6,959 nt of DNA from Clostridia bacterium (GTDB lineage Bacteria; Bacillota; Clostridia; Oscillospirales; Acutalibacteraceae). Made by a program: the position numbers and the translations under genes. The DNA lies in assembly GCA_900754145.1 (NCBI GenBank), contig CAAEBW010000182.1, positions 1 to 6,959 of the forward strand, written 5' to 3'. The stretch's first letter is position 1; every line of letters begins with the position of its first letter. The notes beneath the pieces are model-generated. The model ran no database searches. It was not told where the DNA came from and was given only the letters and a program-made list of their open reading frames with translations. Shown in pieces: positions 1 through 6,793 of this stretch.

Positions 1-321
1 TCTACGGGGATATATTATATATTTATTTGGATAAATAAGGATTTGTATTTTTGGGGCAATGCCGTCGGTTGGGTGATAAGCGTATTTAACAGCTTTTTCT
101 GGAATAACATCTTTGTTTTTAAAAATTCGCAGATGGGCTTCTTCAAAAAGCTGTTAAGAACATATATCGCTTACGGCGGCAGCTTTTTGCTCGGAAGCGT
201 TCTTATTGTACTTCAGGGCAGGGTGATTGGTGTTTCGGAGTGGTTGGCACCTTGGATTAATTTGGTAATCACAATACCTATCAACTTTATTTTAAATAAG
301 TTCTGGGCATTTAAAGCATAA
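1..321 (+). CDS. GtrA-family membrane protein, C-terminal part (5' end outside window)
   Basis: The frame is open from the first base, so the true start lies upstream; the TTG at 43 is an internal leucine codon rather than a convincing start. The visible 106 residues are strongly hydrophobic with about three membrane segments. They carry the family's recurring pattern: a segment ending WNNIFVFK, then a basic cytoplasmic stretch (FFKKLLRTYIAYG), another hairpin, and a terminal INFILNKFWAFK just before the stop. GtrA proteins are small four-helix membrane proteins. They are thought to help move or present polyprenyl-phosphate-linked sugars in glycan modification, often beside a polyprenyl-phosphate glycosyltransferase, which could lie upstream here. 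It ends 18 bases before the next gene and is probably in the same transcript. It is AT-rich compared with the genes that follow. Family assignment is good; the specific role is inferred. Confidence 0.85.
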   Translation, partial: STGIYYIFIWINKDLYFWGNAVGWVISVFNSFFWNNIFVFKNSQMGFFKKLLRTYIAYGGSFLLGSVLIVLQGRVIGVSEWLAPWINLVITIPINFILNKFWAFKA

Positions 322-325
322 TAAA

Positions 326-331
326 AAGGGG
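326..331 (+). promoter_or_regulatory. Ribosome binding site of the ThDP-enzyme gene
   Basis: AAGGGG lies 8 bases before the ATG at 340, in the 18-base gap after the GtrA stop codon. It is a strong Shine-Dalgarno match and fixes the start of the downstream gene. Confidence 0.75.
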
Positions 332-339
332 AATAAAAA

Positions 340-2160
340 ATGAGAGTGAAAATATCCGATTGGATAGCAGATTTTTTGGTTGAAAACGGTATAAAACATA
401 ATTTTACCGTTCCGGGCGGCGGAGCTATGCATTTGAATGTATCCTTCGGACATAAGGAAGGGCTTAAATGCGTCTATGTTCAGCACGAGCAGTCAGCCGC
501 TATTGCCGCAGAGGGCTATTACAGAACAACTAATCAACTGCCGCTTGTTTGCTGTACAACGGGTCCGGGCGGAACAAATACCCTGACAGGAGTGCTCGGC
601 GCATGGCTTGACAGCATTCCGATGCTCATAATCAGCGGTCAGATACGCTATGCGACAACGGCAAGAGCGGCGGGAATCCCCGTACGCGCAATGGGCGATC
701 AGGAATATGACATTACGCCGATGGTTTCGCATATGACCAAGTATGCTGAGATGATAATTGATCCCAAAACCGTTAAGTACCATCTGCAAAAAGCACTTTA
801 TCTTGCGAAATCGGGAAGACCGGGTCCTGTTTGGCTCGATGTTCCGCTTGATATTCAGGGCGGATATATCGATACCGAGGAGTTTATAGAATTTGATCCC
901 TCCGAGCTTGAAAAGGACGCTGTTCCCGCCGTTACCGACGAACAGATAAATACCGTCATAGAAAAAATCAAGGCCGCCGAGCGTCCTGTTTTATATCTCG
1001 GAAACGGAATTCACATAGCCGATTGCGTGGAGCTTATGAGAAAGGTGGCGCACAAGCTCGGAATACCTGCGGTTTCCGCCTTTGACTCAACCGACCTTAT
1101 GCCGCATGACGACGAGCTTTTTGCGGGTATGCCCGGACTTCTCGGCGACCGCGCGGGTAACTGGGCTGTTCAGAACTCCGATCTGGTTTTGTCGGTGGGG
1201 TGCAGACTCAGCTGCCGTCAGGTAGGATATAATGTTAAGACCTGGGCGCGCGAAGCCTTTGTTATAATGGTAGATATTGATAAATATGAGCTTCAGAAGC
1301 CGAGCATTCACGTTGAAATGCCGATTTGGGCGGACGCGGCGGATTTCCTTTCGGCGCTTGACAGGAATATCGACACTGCGCTTGAGCCGCACAGCGAGTG
1401 GATAAAGACCTGCAAAGACTGGCGTAAAAATTACCCCGTTGTGACCGAGGCTCATTATAAAAAGCAGGGTCTTGCAAACGCTTATTGCTTCCTTAACGAT
1501 GTAAGTCACGCCGTCAAAGAGGATCAGACCATAGTGCTCGGAAACGGCACGGTAGAGGCGTGCCTGCACGCAATCTATATAAAGGAGCACACGCGGCTTA
1601 TCTGCAACAGCGGCGCCGCAAGTATGGGATACGATCTGCCCGCCGCAATAGGCAGCTGCTTTGCAAGCGATAAAAAGGAAACGGTGTGCCTTACGGGCGA
1701 CGGTTCTATACAGATGAATTTACAGGAGCTTCAGACCATTGTTTTCCATAAGCTGCCGATAAAGATTTTCGTTGTTAATAATCAGGGCTACCATTCAATG
1801 CGTCAGACCGAGGGAAATCTGTTCCCTGAGTTCACAAAAGTCGGAGTAGGACCCGAGAGCGGCGACCTTTCCTTCCCTGAAATGAAGAAAATTGCCGAAG
1901 CCTACGGTATTCCTTATTTGAGTGCGGCTTCAAATGCCGAATTGCCTAAGGCGATAGAAGACACCCTCTCGACCGATGGGTATGCGATGTGCGAAATCTT
2001 TGTTGACACAAATCAGAAGTTTGAGCCTAAGAGCGCAACCAAGCGCTTGCCCGACGGTACTCTTGTAAGCCCGCCGCTTGAGGATTTGGCACCCTTCCTC
2101 CCCAAAGAGGAGCTTGAGAAAATTATGATTATTCCTATGCTTGAGGAAGACGTAAGATAA
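340..2160 (+). CDS. Thiamine-diphosphate-dependent enzyme, acetolactate synthase-like (glycan-locus type)
   Basis: A 606-residue cytoplasmic enzyme with the three domains of the acetolactate synthase/pyruvate decarboxylase superfamily. The PYR domain (about 1-170) has PGGGAMHLN at 25-33, the catalytic glutamate E50 in HEQ, TTGPGGTNT at 73-81 and GRPGPVWLDVP near 160. The central domain (about 190-340) has ERPVLYLGNG and a GCRLSCRQVGYN stretch near 285-297, where FAD-binding relatives carry nucleotide contacts. The PP domain (about 370-550) has the ThDP/metal motif GDGS at 453-456 with NN at 480-481, the usual spacing. A tail of about 50 residues with a PLEDLAPFLP-type motif follows. The family makes or breaks C-C bonds next to a carbonyl, typically decarboxylating a 2-oxoacid and transferring the two-carbon unit. 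Housekeeping IlvB is unlikely: no small subunit or ilv genes adjoin, and the partners are sugar-type oxidoreductases. YerE, which adds an acetyl branch to a CDP-4-keto-sugar in yersiniose synthesis, is a plausible functional analogue. A decarboxylase or an IolD-like hydrolase are alternatives. FAD use cannot be decided by eye. Confidence 0.9.
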   Translation: MRVKISDWIADFLVENGIKHNFTVPGGGAMHLNVSFGHKEGLKCVYVQHEQSAAIAAEGYYRTTNQLPLVCCTTGPGGTNTLTGVLGAWLDSIPMLIISGQIRYATTARAAGIPVRAMGDQEYDITPMVSHMTKYAEMIIDPKTVKYHLQKALYLAKSGRPGPVWLDVPLDIQGGYIDTEEFIEFDPSELEKDAVPAVTDEQINTVIEKIKAAERPVLYLGNGIHIADCVELMRKVAHKLGIPAVSAFDSTDLMPHDDELFAGMPGLLGDRAGNWAVQNSDLVLSVGCRLSCRQVGYNVKTWAREAFVIMVDIDKYELQKPSIHVEMPIWADAADFLSALDRNIDTALEPHSEWIKTCKDWRKNYPVVTEAHYKKQGLANAYCFLNDVSHAVKEDQTIVLGNGTVEACLHAIYIKEHTRLICNSGAASMGYDLPAAIGSCFASDKKETVCLTGDGSIQMNLQELQTIVFHKLPIKIFVVNNQGYHSMRQTEGNLFPEFTKVGVGPESGDLSFPEMKKIAEAYGIPYLSAASNAELPKAIEDTLSTDGYAMCEIFVDTNQKFEPKSATKRLPDGTLVSPPLEDLAPFLPKEELEKIMIIPMLEEDVR

Positions 2161-2161
2161 G

Positions 2162-2272
2162 CGCTTGTCCGAATAGTCTTTCACGGAAGCAGCAGATTAA
2201 TCTCCGTTTTGCCGCTTACGGAGATTTTGCTCCCGTCGGTACGGACAGTCAAGCGGCAGAATGGAGATTGTT
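2162..2272 (+). promoter_or_regulatory. Structured intergenic leader with alternative hairpins over the SDR ribosome binding site
   Basis: The 19 bases at 2199-2217 can pair along their whole length with 2251-2269 in RNA: 17 Watson-Crick pairs plus two G-U wobbles, with a 33-base loop. The 3' arm contains the GGAG Shine-Dalgarno of the SDR gene, so this helix would hide it. Two mutually exclusive pairings are also visible. One is a perfect 9-base hairpin, AATCTCCGT (2199-2207) with ACGGAGATT (2218-2226), which takes up the anti-Shine-Dalgarno arm. The other pairs CGCT plus TGTCCG (2162-2171) with CGGACA (2242-2247) and AGCG (2252-2255) around a 4-base bulge. These last two can nest together and would leave the ribosome site free. 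No U-run follows any stem, so an intrinsic terminator is unlikely. The complementarity is seen directly; a switching or translational-control role is inferred. It matches no riboswitch class I recognise. Confidence 0.55.
2263..2266 (+). promoter_or_regulatory. Ribosome binding site of the SDR gene
   Basis: GGAG lies 6 bases before the ATG at 2273 and supports that start. The in-frame ATG at 2261 would itself overlap this site and has no purine-rich site of its own, only a GC-rich AAGCGGC stretch upstream. The site lies inside the 3' arm of the intergenic inverted repeat. Confidence 0.7.
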
Positions 2273-2938
2273 ATGAAAAAGGCTCTCGTTACAGGAGCGA
2301 GCCGCGGTATCGGCGCGGCGGTAGCGGAAAAATTAAAGAATATGGGATACGAGGTGTATACTCCGTCGCACGCCGAGCTTGACTTGTCTGACGTTAAAAG
2401 CGTCGAGGCGTTTTGCGAAAAGGTCGAGGATATTACATTTGATGTCCTTATAAATAACGCGGGAATAAATGAAGTTCACCCTGTTGAGCAAATCACCGAT
2501 GACGAGCTGGAGCGCACAGTACAGATAAACCTTCTTTCACCTATCCGCCTGATACGCGGTATAGTGGAAAATATGAAAAAAAACGGCGGCGGAAGGATTG
2601 TAAATATAGGCTCGATATGGGGACTTGCGGGCAAGCCCGGGAGGGTTTCCTACGCCGCGACAAAGCACGGTATTCACGGTGTTACCCAAACGCTTGCCGT
2701 TGAGCTTGCGCCCTACAATATTCTGGTAAATACCGTTTGTCCCGGCTTTACTTTAACCGAGCTTACCTACAAAAACAATACTCCTGAGCAGATAGAAGAG
2801 ATATCAGGCTATATTCCTATGGGACGAATGGCAAGTCCTGCGGAGCAGGCGTCTGTAATCTGTTATCTTGCAAGCGAGGAAAACACTTATATTACAGGGC
2901 AACAGTTAGCGTCGGACGGAGGTTATACAGCAAAATGA
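2273..2938 (+). CDS. Short-chain dehydrogenase/reductase (classical SDR, FabG-like)
   Basis: A 221-residue cytoplasmic NAD(P)-dependent oxidoreductase with a complete set of classical SDR motifs. The cofactor glycine motif TGASRGIG is at 7-14, NNAG at 61-64, the helix-4 asparagine N86, the catalytic serine S114 in NIGSIWG, and the YxxxK pair Y127/K131. PGF at 157-159 and a C-terminal ITGQQLASDGG complete the fold. The length is slightly below the usual 240-250 residues, mainly through short loops after the second strand. The start at 2273 is chosen because GGAG sits 6 bases upstream and the protein then begins MKKALVTG, as expected; an ATG at 2261 would add four residues. The family interconverts alcohols and ketones. 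In this context it probably reduces a keto intermediate made by the ThDP enzyme or the cyclase, but the substrate is not readable. Its stop overlaps the cyclase start. It follows a structured 112-base gap that may control its translation. A FabG role in fatty acid synthesis is unlikely given the neighbours. Confidence 0.9.
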   Translation: MKKALVTGASRGIGAAVAEKLKNMGYEVYTPSHAELDLSDVKSVEAFCEKVEDITFDVLINNAGINEVHPVEQITDDELERTVQINLLSPIRLIRGIVENMKKNGGGRIVNIGSIWGLAGKPGRVSYAATKHGIHGVTQTLAVELAPYNILVNTVCPGFTLTELTYKNNTPEQIEEISGYIPMGRMASPAEQASVICYLASEENTYITGQQLASDGGYTAK

Positions 2939-3999
2939 TTATTCATTCAAGGTTTAAGGACTATACGGTTCACAAGGAAAATTCTCTTGATTTTCTTTAC
3001 GGGCTGTGCAAAACCGAAAATGCGGAATTTGTTATAGACGAAAAGGTTTACGGTTTGTATGAAAAATATTTTTCGGAAATTCCCGCCGACCGCCTGTATA
3101 AGGTCGAAGCAACCGAGGAGCATAAGGTGGTAGATACCGCGCTTGCGATTTGCGAGAGAATGACCGAGATACCCGCAAAACGGAATGCAAAGCTCATATC
3201 CGTCGGCGGGGGAATAATTCAGGACATCACGGGCTTTGTCGCCAACATTCTTTACAGAGGAATTGCGTGGACCTTTGTTCCTACAACCCTTCTTGCGAGC
3301 TGTGACAGTTGTATCGGCGGCAAAACGAGCCTTAACTATAAGAAGTTCAAGAATCTTCTCGGAACATTTTATCCGCCCGATGATATTCATATCTGCCCCG
3401 CCTTTTTCGGTACGCTTAGCGAGCGGGACTTTGAAAGCGGACTCGGCGAGGTAGTTAAATTTAATATAATGGCGGGCGGAGCAGGTCTTGATAATATAGA
3501 AAAGAATATCGACCTTTTGCTTGAGCGTGATTACGGCTGTCTGCAGCGCTTTGTTGAAAGCAGTCTTTCCTTTAAAAAGGATTTTATCGAGCAGGACGAA
3601 TTTGACCGCGGGGAGAGAATTAAGCTTAATTTCGCGCATACCTTCGGTCATGCTATCGAAACCGTTACAAAGTACGAAATACCGCACGGAACAGCCGTTG
3701 CAATAGGTATGATTATGGCAGATTACATTTCGGTCGAAAGGGGTCTTCTGTCTCCCGACACCGCAAGCCGCGCCGAAAAGGTATTGCTTAAGGTAATCCA
3801 TATAGGGGTTGATTTGGGCAAGTATTCGCTTGACAGCTTTATAGAGGCTATCCGAAAGGATAAAAAGCAAACCAATACAAGCCTTACCGCCGTGCTTATG
3901 ACAGATACTGCAAAGGATCTTAAAATTGTTAATGATATAAAGGAGTCTGATGTGGCGGGTGCTCTCGCACATTTCAGAAAAGTGTACGCTAATGGCTGA
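2935..3999 (+). CDS. 3-dehydroquinate synthase-family cyclase
   Basis: A 354-residue protein of the sugar phosphate cyclase superfamily, NAD- and metal-dependent. The NAD-binding GGGIIQD is at 91-97, followed by an RG..FVPTTLLA..DS..GGKT block (108-131), KNLLGTFY (139-146), GLGEVVK (169-175), LNFAHTFGHAIE (231-242), HGTAVAIGM (251-259) and DKK (309-311). Matched from memory to the well-studied Aspergillus enzyme, the metal ligands are E172, H235 and H251. The substrate-contact positions R108, D124, K130, K139, N140, K175, K214, R228, N232, H239 and K310 all keep the dehydroquinate synthase identity. It may therefore act on DAHP or a close carboxylated analogue. The more diverged cyclases (2-deoxy-scyllo-inosose or 2-epi-5-epi-valiolone synthase) usually change some of these positions. 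The usual VIGD is IIQD and DSS is DSC. The ATG overlaps the SDR stop in ATGA, so translation is probably coupled; GGAGG lies 12 bases upstream. No other shikimate genes adjoin, so a role in a glycan precursor is more likely than aromatic synthesis, but a displaced aroB cannot be excluded. Confidence 0.85.
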   Translation: MIIHSRFKDYTVHKENSLDFLYGLCKTENAEFVIDEKVYGLYEKYFSEIPADRLYKVEATEEHKVVDTALAICERMTEIPAKRNAKLISVGGGIIQDITGFVANILYRGIAWTFVPTTLLASCDSCIGGKTSLNYKKFKNLLGTFYPPDDIHICPAFFGTLSERDFESGLGEVVKFNIMAGGAGLDNIEKNIDLLLERDYGCLQRFVESSLSFKKDFIEQDEFDRGERIKLNFAHTFGHAIETVTKYEIPHGTAVAIGMIMADYISVERGLLSPDTASRAEKVLLKVIHIGVDLGKYSLDSFIEAIRKDKKQTNTSLTAVLMTDTAKDLKIVNDIKESDVAGALAHFRKVYANG

Positions 4000-4927
4000 T
4001 AATGTAAAAAAAGTAATAATCACGGGCCCTACGGGGGCTGTGGGAGTATCCCTCATTGAGGAGCTTTGCTCAAAGGGAATAAGCGTTACGGCTGTTTGCC
4101 GTCCTAATTCCAAAAGAATTTCGTCAATACCGAAAAATGAGCTTGTAAATGTCGTTGAATGCGGCGTTGACCGCCTTTGCGAGCTGGAGGACAGGCTTGA
4201 GCATAATTACGACGCGTTCTACCATTTCGCGTGGGACGGCACATACGGCGAAACACGGCAAAATCTGCGTCTTCAGACCTTAAATATTCTTTACACGCTG
4301 GACGCGGTTCAGCTTGCGCATAAGCTCGGCTGTAAGGTGTTTATCGGCGCGGGCTCGCAAAGCGAGTTCGGGCATGTTGAGGGGGTTCTGCATCCCGATA
4401 TGCCCTGTAACCCCGATAACGGCTACGGTATCGCAAAGCTTGACGCGGGCAGAATGAGCCGTCTTGAGTGCAAAAAATTAGGCATAAGGCATGAGTGGTG
4501 CAGGATAGTAAGCCTTTACGGTCCCTTTGACGGCGAATATACAATGGTGATGAGCGGTATATACAAAATGCTGGCAGGCGAGCGCCCGCAATACACAAAG
4601 GGCGAGCAGATTTGGGATTATATTTACAGTAAGGACGCGGCAAGGGCATTCCGCCTTGTTGCCGAAAAGGGTAAGGACGGAGAAATTTATTGCTTCGGCA
4701 CGGGTAAAACAAGAAGACTCAAGGATTATATATATGCTATCCGCGACGCGATAGATCCAAAGCTTGAAATAGGCATAGGCGAGCTTGATTATTATCCGAA
4801 TCAGGTAATGCACTTAGAGGCAGATATTTCAAATTTAACGCGCGATACGGGCTTTGTTCCCGAATACTCCTTTGAGGACGGAATAAAAGAAACTGTTGAA
4901 TGGGTGAGGCTGGCAAAGATAAAATAG
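3992..4927 (+). CDS. NAD(P)-dependent epimerase/dehydratase-family oxidoreductase (extended SDR)
   Basis: A 311-residue extended SDR of nucleotide-sugar metabolism. The Rossmann motif TGPTGAVG is at 11-18, FAWDGTYG.TRQN at 79-91, the GSQSEFG strand at 121-127, the catalytic Y145 and K149 in YGIAK, RIVSLYGP at 171-178 and GEQIWDYIY at 204-212. The C-terminal DISNLTRDTGFVPEYSFEDGI is typical of nucleotide-sugar reductases and epimerases such as those that finish deoxysugars or branched sugars. A final keto-reduction or epimerisation of the cassette product is a reasonable inference. The start at 3992 overlaps the cyclase stop by 8 bases, suggesting coupled translation, and puts the glycine motif at the usual place. 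An in-frame ATG at 3950 has a better Shine-Dalgarno (AGGAG, 4 bases away) and would add 14 residues and a 50-base overlap, so the start is uncertain. No motif identifies the nucleotide carrier. Confidence 0.85.
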   Translation: MADNVKKVIITGPTGAVGVSLIEELCSKGISVTAVCRPNSKRISSIPKNELVNVVECGVDRLCELEDRLEHNYDAFYHFAWDGTYGETRQNLRLQTLNILYTLDAVQLAHKLGCKVFIGAGSQSEFGHVEGVLHPDMPCNPDNGYGIAKLDAGRMSRLECKKLGIRHEWCRIVSLYGPFDGEYTMVMSGIYKMLAGERPQYTKGEQIWDYIYSKDAARAFRLVAEKGKDGEIYCFGTGKTRRLKDYIYAIRDAIDPKLEIGIGELDYYPNQVMHLEADISNLTRDTGFVPEYSFEDGIKETVEWVRLAKIK

Positions 4928-4976
4928 GGCAAATTCATTCAAATATGGTATCCTAAGAAGAAAGCGAGCATGAATT

Positions 4977-6719
4977 ATGAACAAGAAAAATAGTATTTTT
5001 TTTATGCTGTTGTTTTTAAGTCATCTTGTAATTCTTGGCGTCTTAATACTTACCGAGAATTTTTACTATAGAACAAACGATGATACAACAATGGCAGCAA
5101 TAGCCGGCGGAGCATACGGCGAAGCTAGTCCGTATGTAGTCAATTTGCATTTAGTGCTCGGGTTTGTTTTGATGGCTCTGTTTAAAGTTGCCCCAATTGT
5201 CAACTGGATGACGGTTGTTTTTTTGTTTGTATCTCTGATTGCTTTCGCTGCAATTGATGTTATTATTTGTTATTTTGGAAATGAGAAAGGCGGAATTTGG
5301 AAAAAAATCGGAATTGCAGCTATAATTGATCTGGCATGGTTTATGCTGATTTTCTATTTTACATTCACAGTAGTTGCCTATAGTGTCGGTATTGCGGGAA
5401 TGGCAGTATTTCTGTTTTCCTTTTCCGACGAGTTATCCGGAAAAGCAAAGAAAACTTTGATGTTCTGTGGTATTGCATTGCTGTTTATTTGCTGTTTAAT
5501 TCGTGCAGAGGTTCTCAAATCTTTACTTATTGTGATTTTTCCTCTTGCGGTTTATATGCTGTTTAAAGGCAAAATTAAAAAGCTGATACCTATTTTTGCC
5601 GTTCCGCTCGCAATGATGATTTTTATGACCTTGAGTAACACTTGGCTCTGCAATCTGAATCCGATACAGCGAGAGTTTTTGAATTGGGGAGAGATCCGTT
5701 CTAAGGCTGTTGACTGTTCAGCCATTGATTTTGATGAGTTTAAAAGCGAGTTTACAGAGCTTGGGGTCAACAGCGATGTCTATCAAATGATCTACAATCA
5801 ATACTATTTTGATTATGATGCAATCAATGTAGATGTTTTTTCGGGTATGGCGTCTATGCGTACTCTATCACAAAATTACAATTTCAACCTGAAAAGTGTT
5901 GCGAAGCAAGTATTAGGGCTTGATAAGGGCGGTTTGAATTATGAAACGATTTGTCTCCCTATAGTGCTTGTCTTGGCTTTGTTTGCGATTATATTAAATA
6001 AGCGGAACAGAAAAGAGACACTTCTGCTCATACTTGGCACATTGTTGGCACATACGGTTTTTTGTGTGATCGGTCGGTCGCTTCACCGTGTTGTAATGCC
6101 AAACTATGTTTTTGTTTTTGTGTTGCTGGCAATTCAACTGAATGTCAATTGTGATAAAGATGTGAATGTGACATCTCGGATGTTTCGCATATGCTTTTCA
6201 GTAGCTTCCGCTTTTGTGCTGTTGATTTCGGGATACGGTTTCTTGTATAGAGATTCTTTACACCTATTGGACAAAGAAGTGGCGCACAATACAGAGCGAC
6301 GGCAAATTTATCGGTATTTAGAGAGCCACAATGATAAATTGTATTTCTCCGGAAATCTTTATGTCTATTCGATTGATGTTTGCCGCCCTGCCTTCGACTT
6401 TGCAGGCAAAGATGGCAAATTGTGGAATCTAATCGGAAATTGGGAGACCTTTAGCGTTCCGTATTACAATCTTTTGGCTAACTACGATGTAAAGGATCCA
6501 AATCGTCTTGCGCTGGAAGCACCGGACAGTGATGTTATTAGGATTATTTCCAATCAGGGATTATCGTATATTGAGTTTGCAACATTTTTTACAAATTATA
6601 TTGAAGATCAAACCGGAATAAAGGTTCAGATAGTTCCTGAGGAGCATATTGCCGAACTTCCGGACGGTGATTGGTGGACATTTAAAATTATTTCGGTGGC
6701 AGAAGGGCAGGAATCATAA
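4977..6719 (+). CDS. Polytopic membrane protein, probable GT-C-type glycosyltransferase
   Basis: A 580-residue integral membrane protein. A first helix (about 7-26) is followed by an outward loop with the acidic pair D35-D36 in RTNDDTTMA. Many more hydrophobic segments follow, roughly at 57-70, 76-99, 112-132, 134-149, 160-174, 179-196, 202-219, 325-340, 347-364, 375-388 and 402-423. A soluble loop lies at about 222-320 and a soluble C-terminal region of about 155 residues runs from 425. An acidic residue or pair in the first extracytoplasmic loop is a hallmark of GT-C transferases, which use polyprenyl-phosphate sugars on the outer membrane face. GRSLHRVVMP at 366-375 resembles conserved basic motifs of such proteins. 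I do not recognise a named family member. The ATG at 4977 is weakly preceded by purines (AAGAAGAAAGCGAG), and the ATG at 4970 reads only seven codons in another frame. It lies 49 bases after the epimerase. Its codon use is clearly more AT-rich than that of the four preceding enzyme genes, suggesting a different origin. Confidence 0.75.
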   Translation: MNKKNSIFFMLLFLSHLVILGVLILTENFYYRTNDDTTMAAIAGGAYGEASPYVVNLHLVLGFVLMALFKVAPIVNWMTVVFLFVSLIAFAAIDVIICYFGNEKGGIWKKIGIAAIIDLAWFMLIFYFTFTVVAYSVGIAGMAVFLFSFSDELSGKAKKTLMFCGIALLFICCLIRAEVLKSLLIVIFPLAVYMLFKGKIKKLIPIFAVPLAMMIFMTLSNTWLCNLNPIQREFLNWGEIRSKAVDCSAIDFDEFKSEFTELGVNSDVYQMIYNQYYFDYDAINVDVFSGMASMRTLSQNYNFNLKSVAKQVLGLDKGGLNYETICLPIVLVLALFAIILNKRNRKETLLLILGTLLAHTVFCVIGRSLHRVVMPNYVFVFVLLAIQLNVNCDKDVNVTSRMFRICFSVASAFVLLISGYGFLYRDSLHLLDKEVAHNTERRQIYRYLESHNDKLYFSGNLYVYSIDVCRPAFDFAGKDGKLWNLIGNWETFSVPYYNLLANYDVKDPNRLALEAPDSDVIRIISNQGLSYIEFATFFTNYIEDQTGIKVQIVPEEHIAELPDGDWWTFKIISVAEGQES

Positions 6720-6793
6720 TATTTTTTGCACCGAGGAAAGAGCTTAAATGTAAACTGCAATATTGTATTTATTTCTCGATATAGCTATTAAGC

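Noticed and set aside
1087..1590. A 167-codon minus-strand open frame inside the ThDP enzyme gene
   Set aside because: It lies wholly within a well-supported coding region and has no domain signature or ribosome site of note.
340..2160. Housekeeping acetolactate synthase (ilvB)
   Set aside because: No small subunit or branched-chain amino acid genes adjoin, the motifs differ from those of typical IlvB, and the gene sits in a glycan-type operon.
2199..2269. The intergenic inverted repeat as an intrinsic terminator
   Set aside because: The stem ends at the ribosome site of the next gene with no U-run after it; the following bases are GTTATGAAAAA.
2947..4113. A 388-codon open frame on the minus strand opposite the cyclase gene
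   Set aside because: It is antisense to a gene with complete catalytic motifs, its translation shows no recognisable domain, and its openness follows from the codon bias of the + strand gene.
6758..6765. 8-base palindrome CAATATTG
   Set aside because: It is short, lies in AT-rich sequence, and no second copy or known operator pattern was seen nearby.
6763..6792. Possible promoter: TTGTAT, 17 bases, TATTAA
   Set aside because: Matches are weak (3/6 and 4/6) in AT-rich sequence, and the -10 would lie almost on the GTG start of the last gene.
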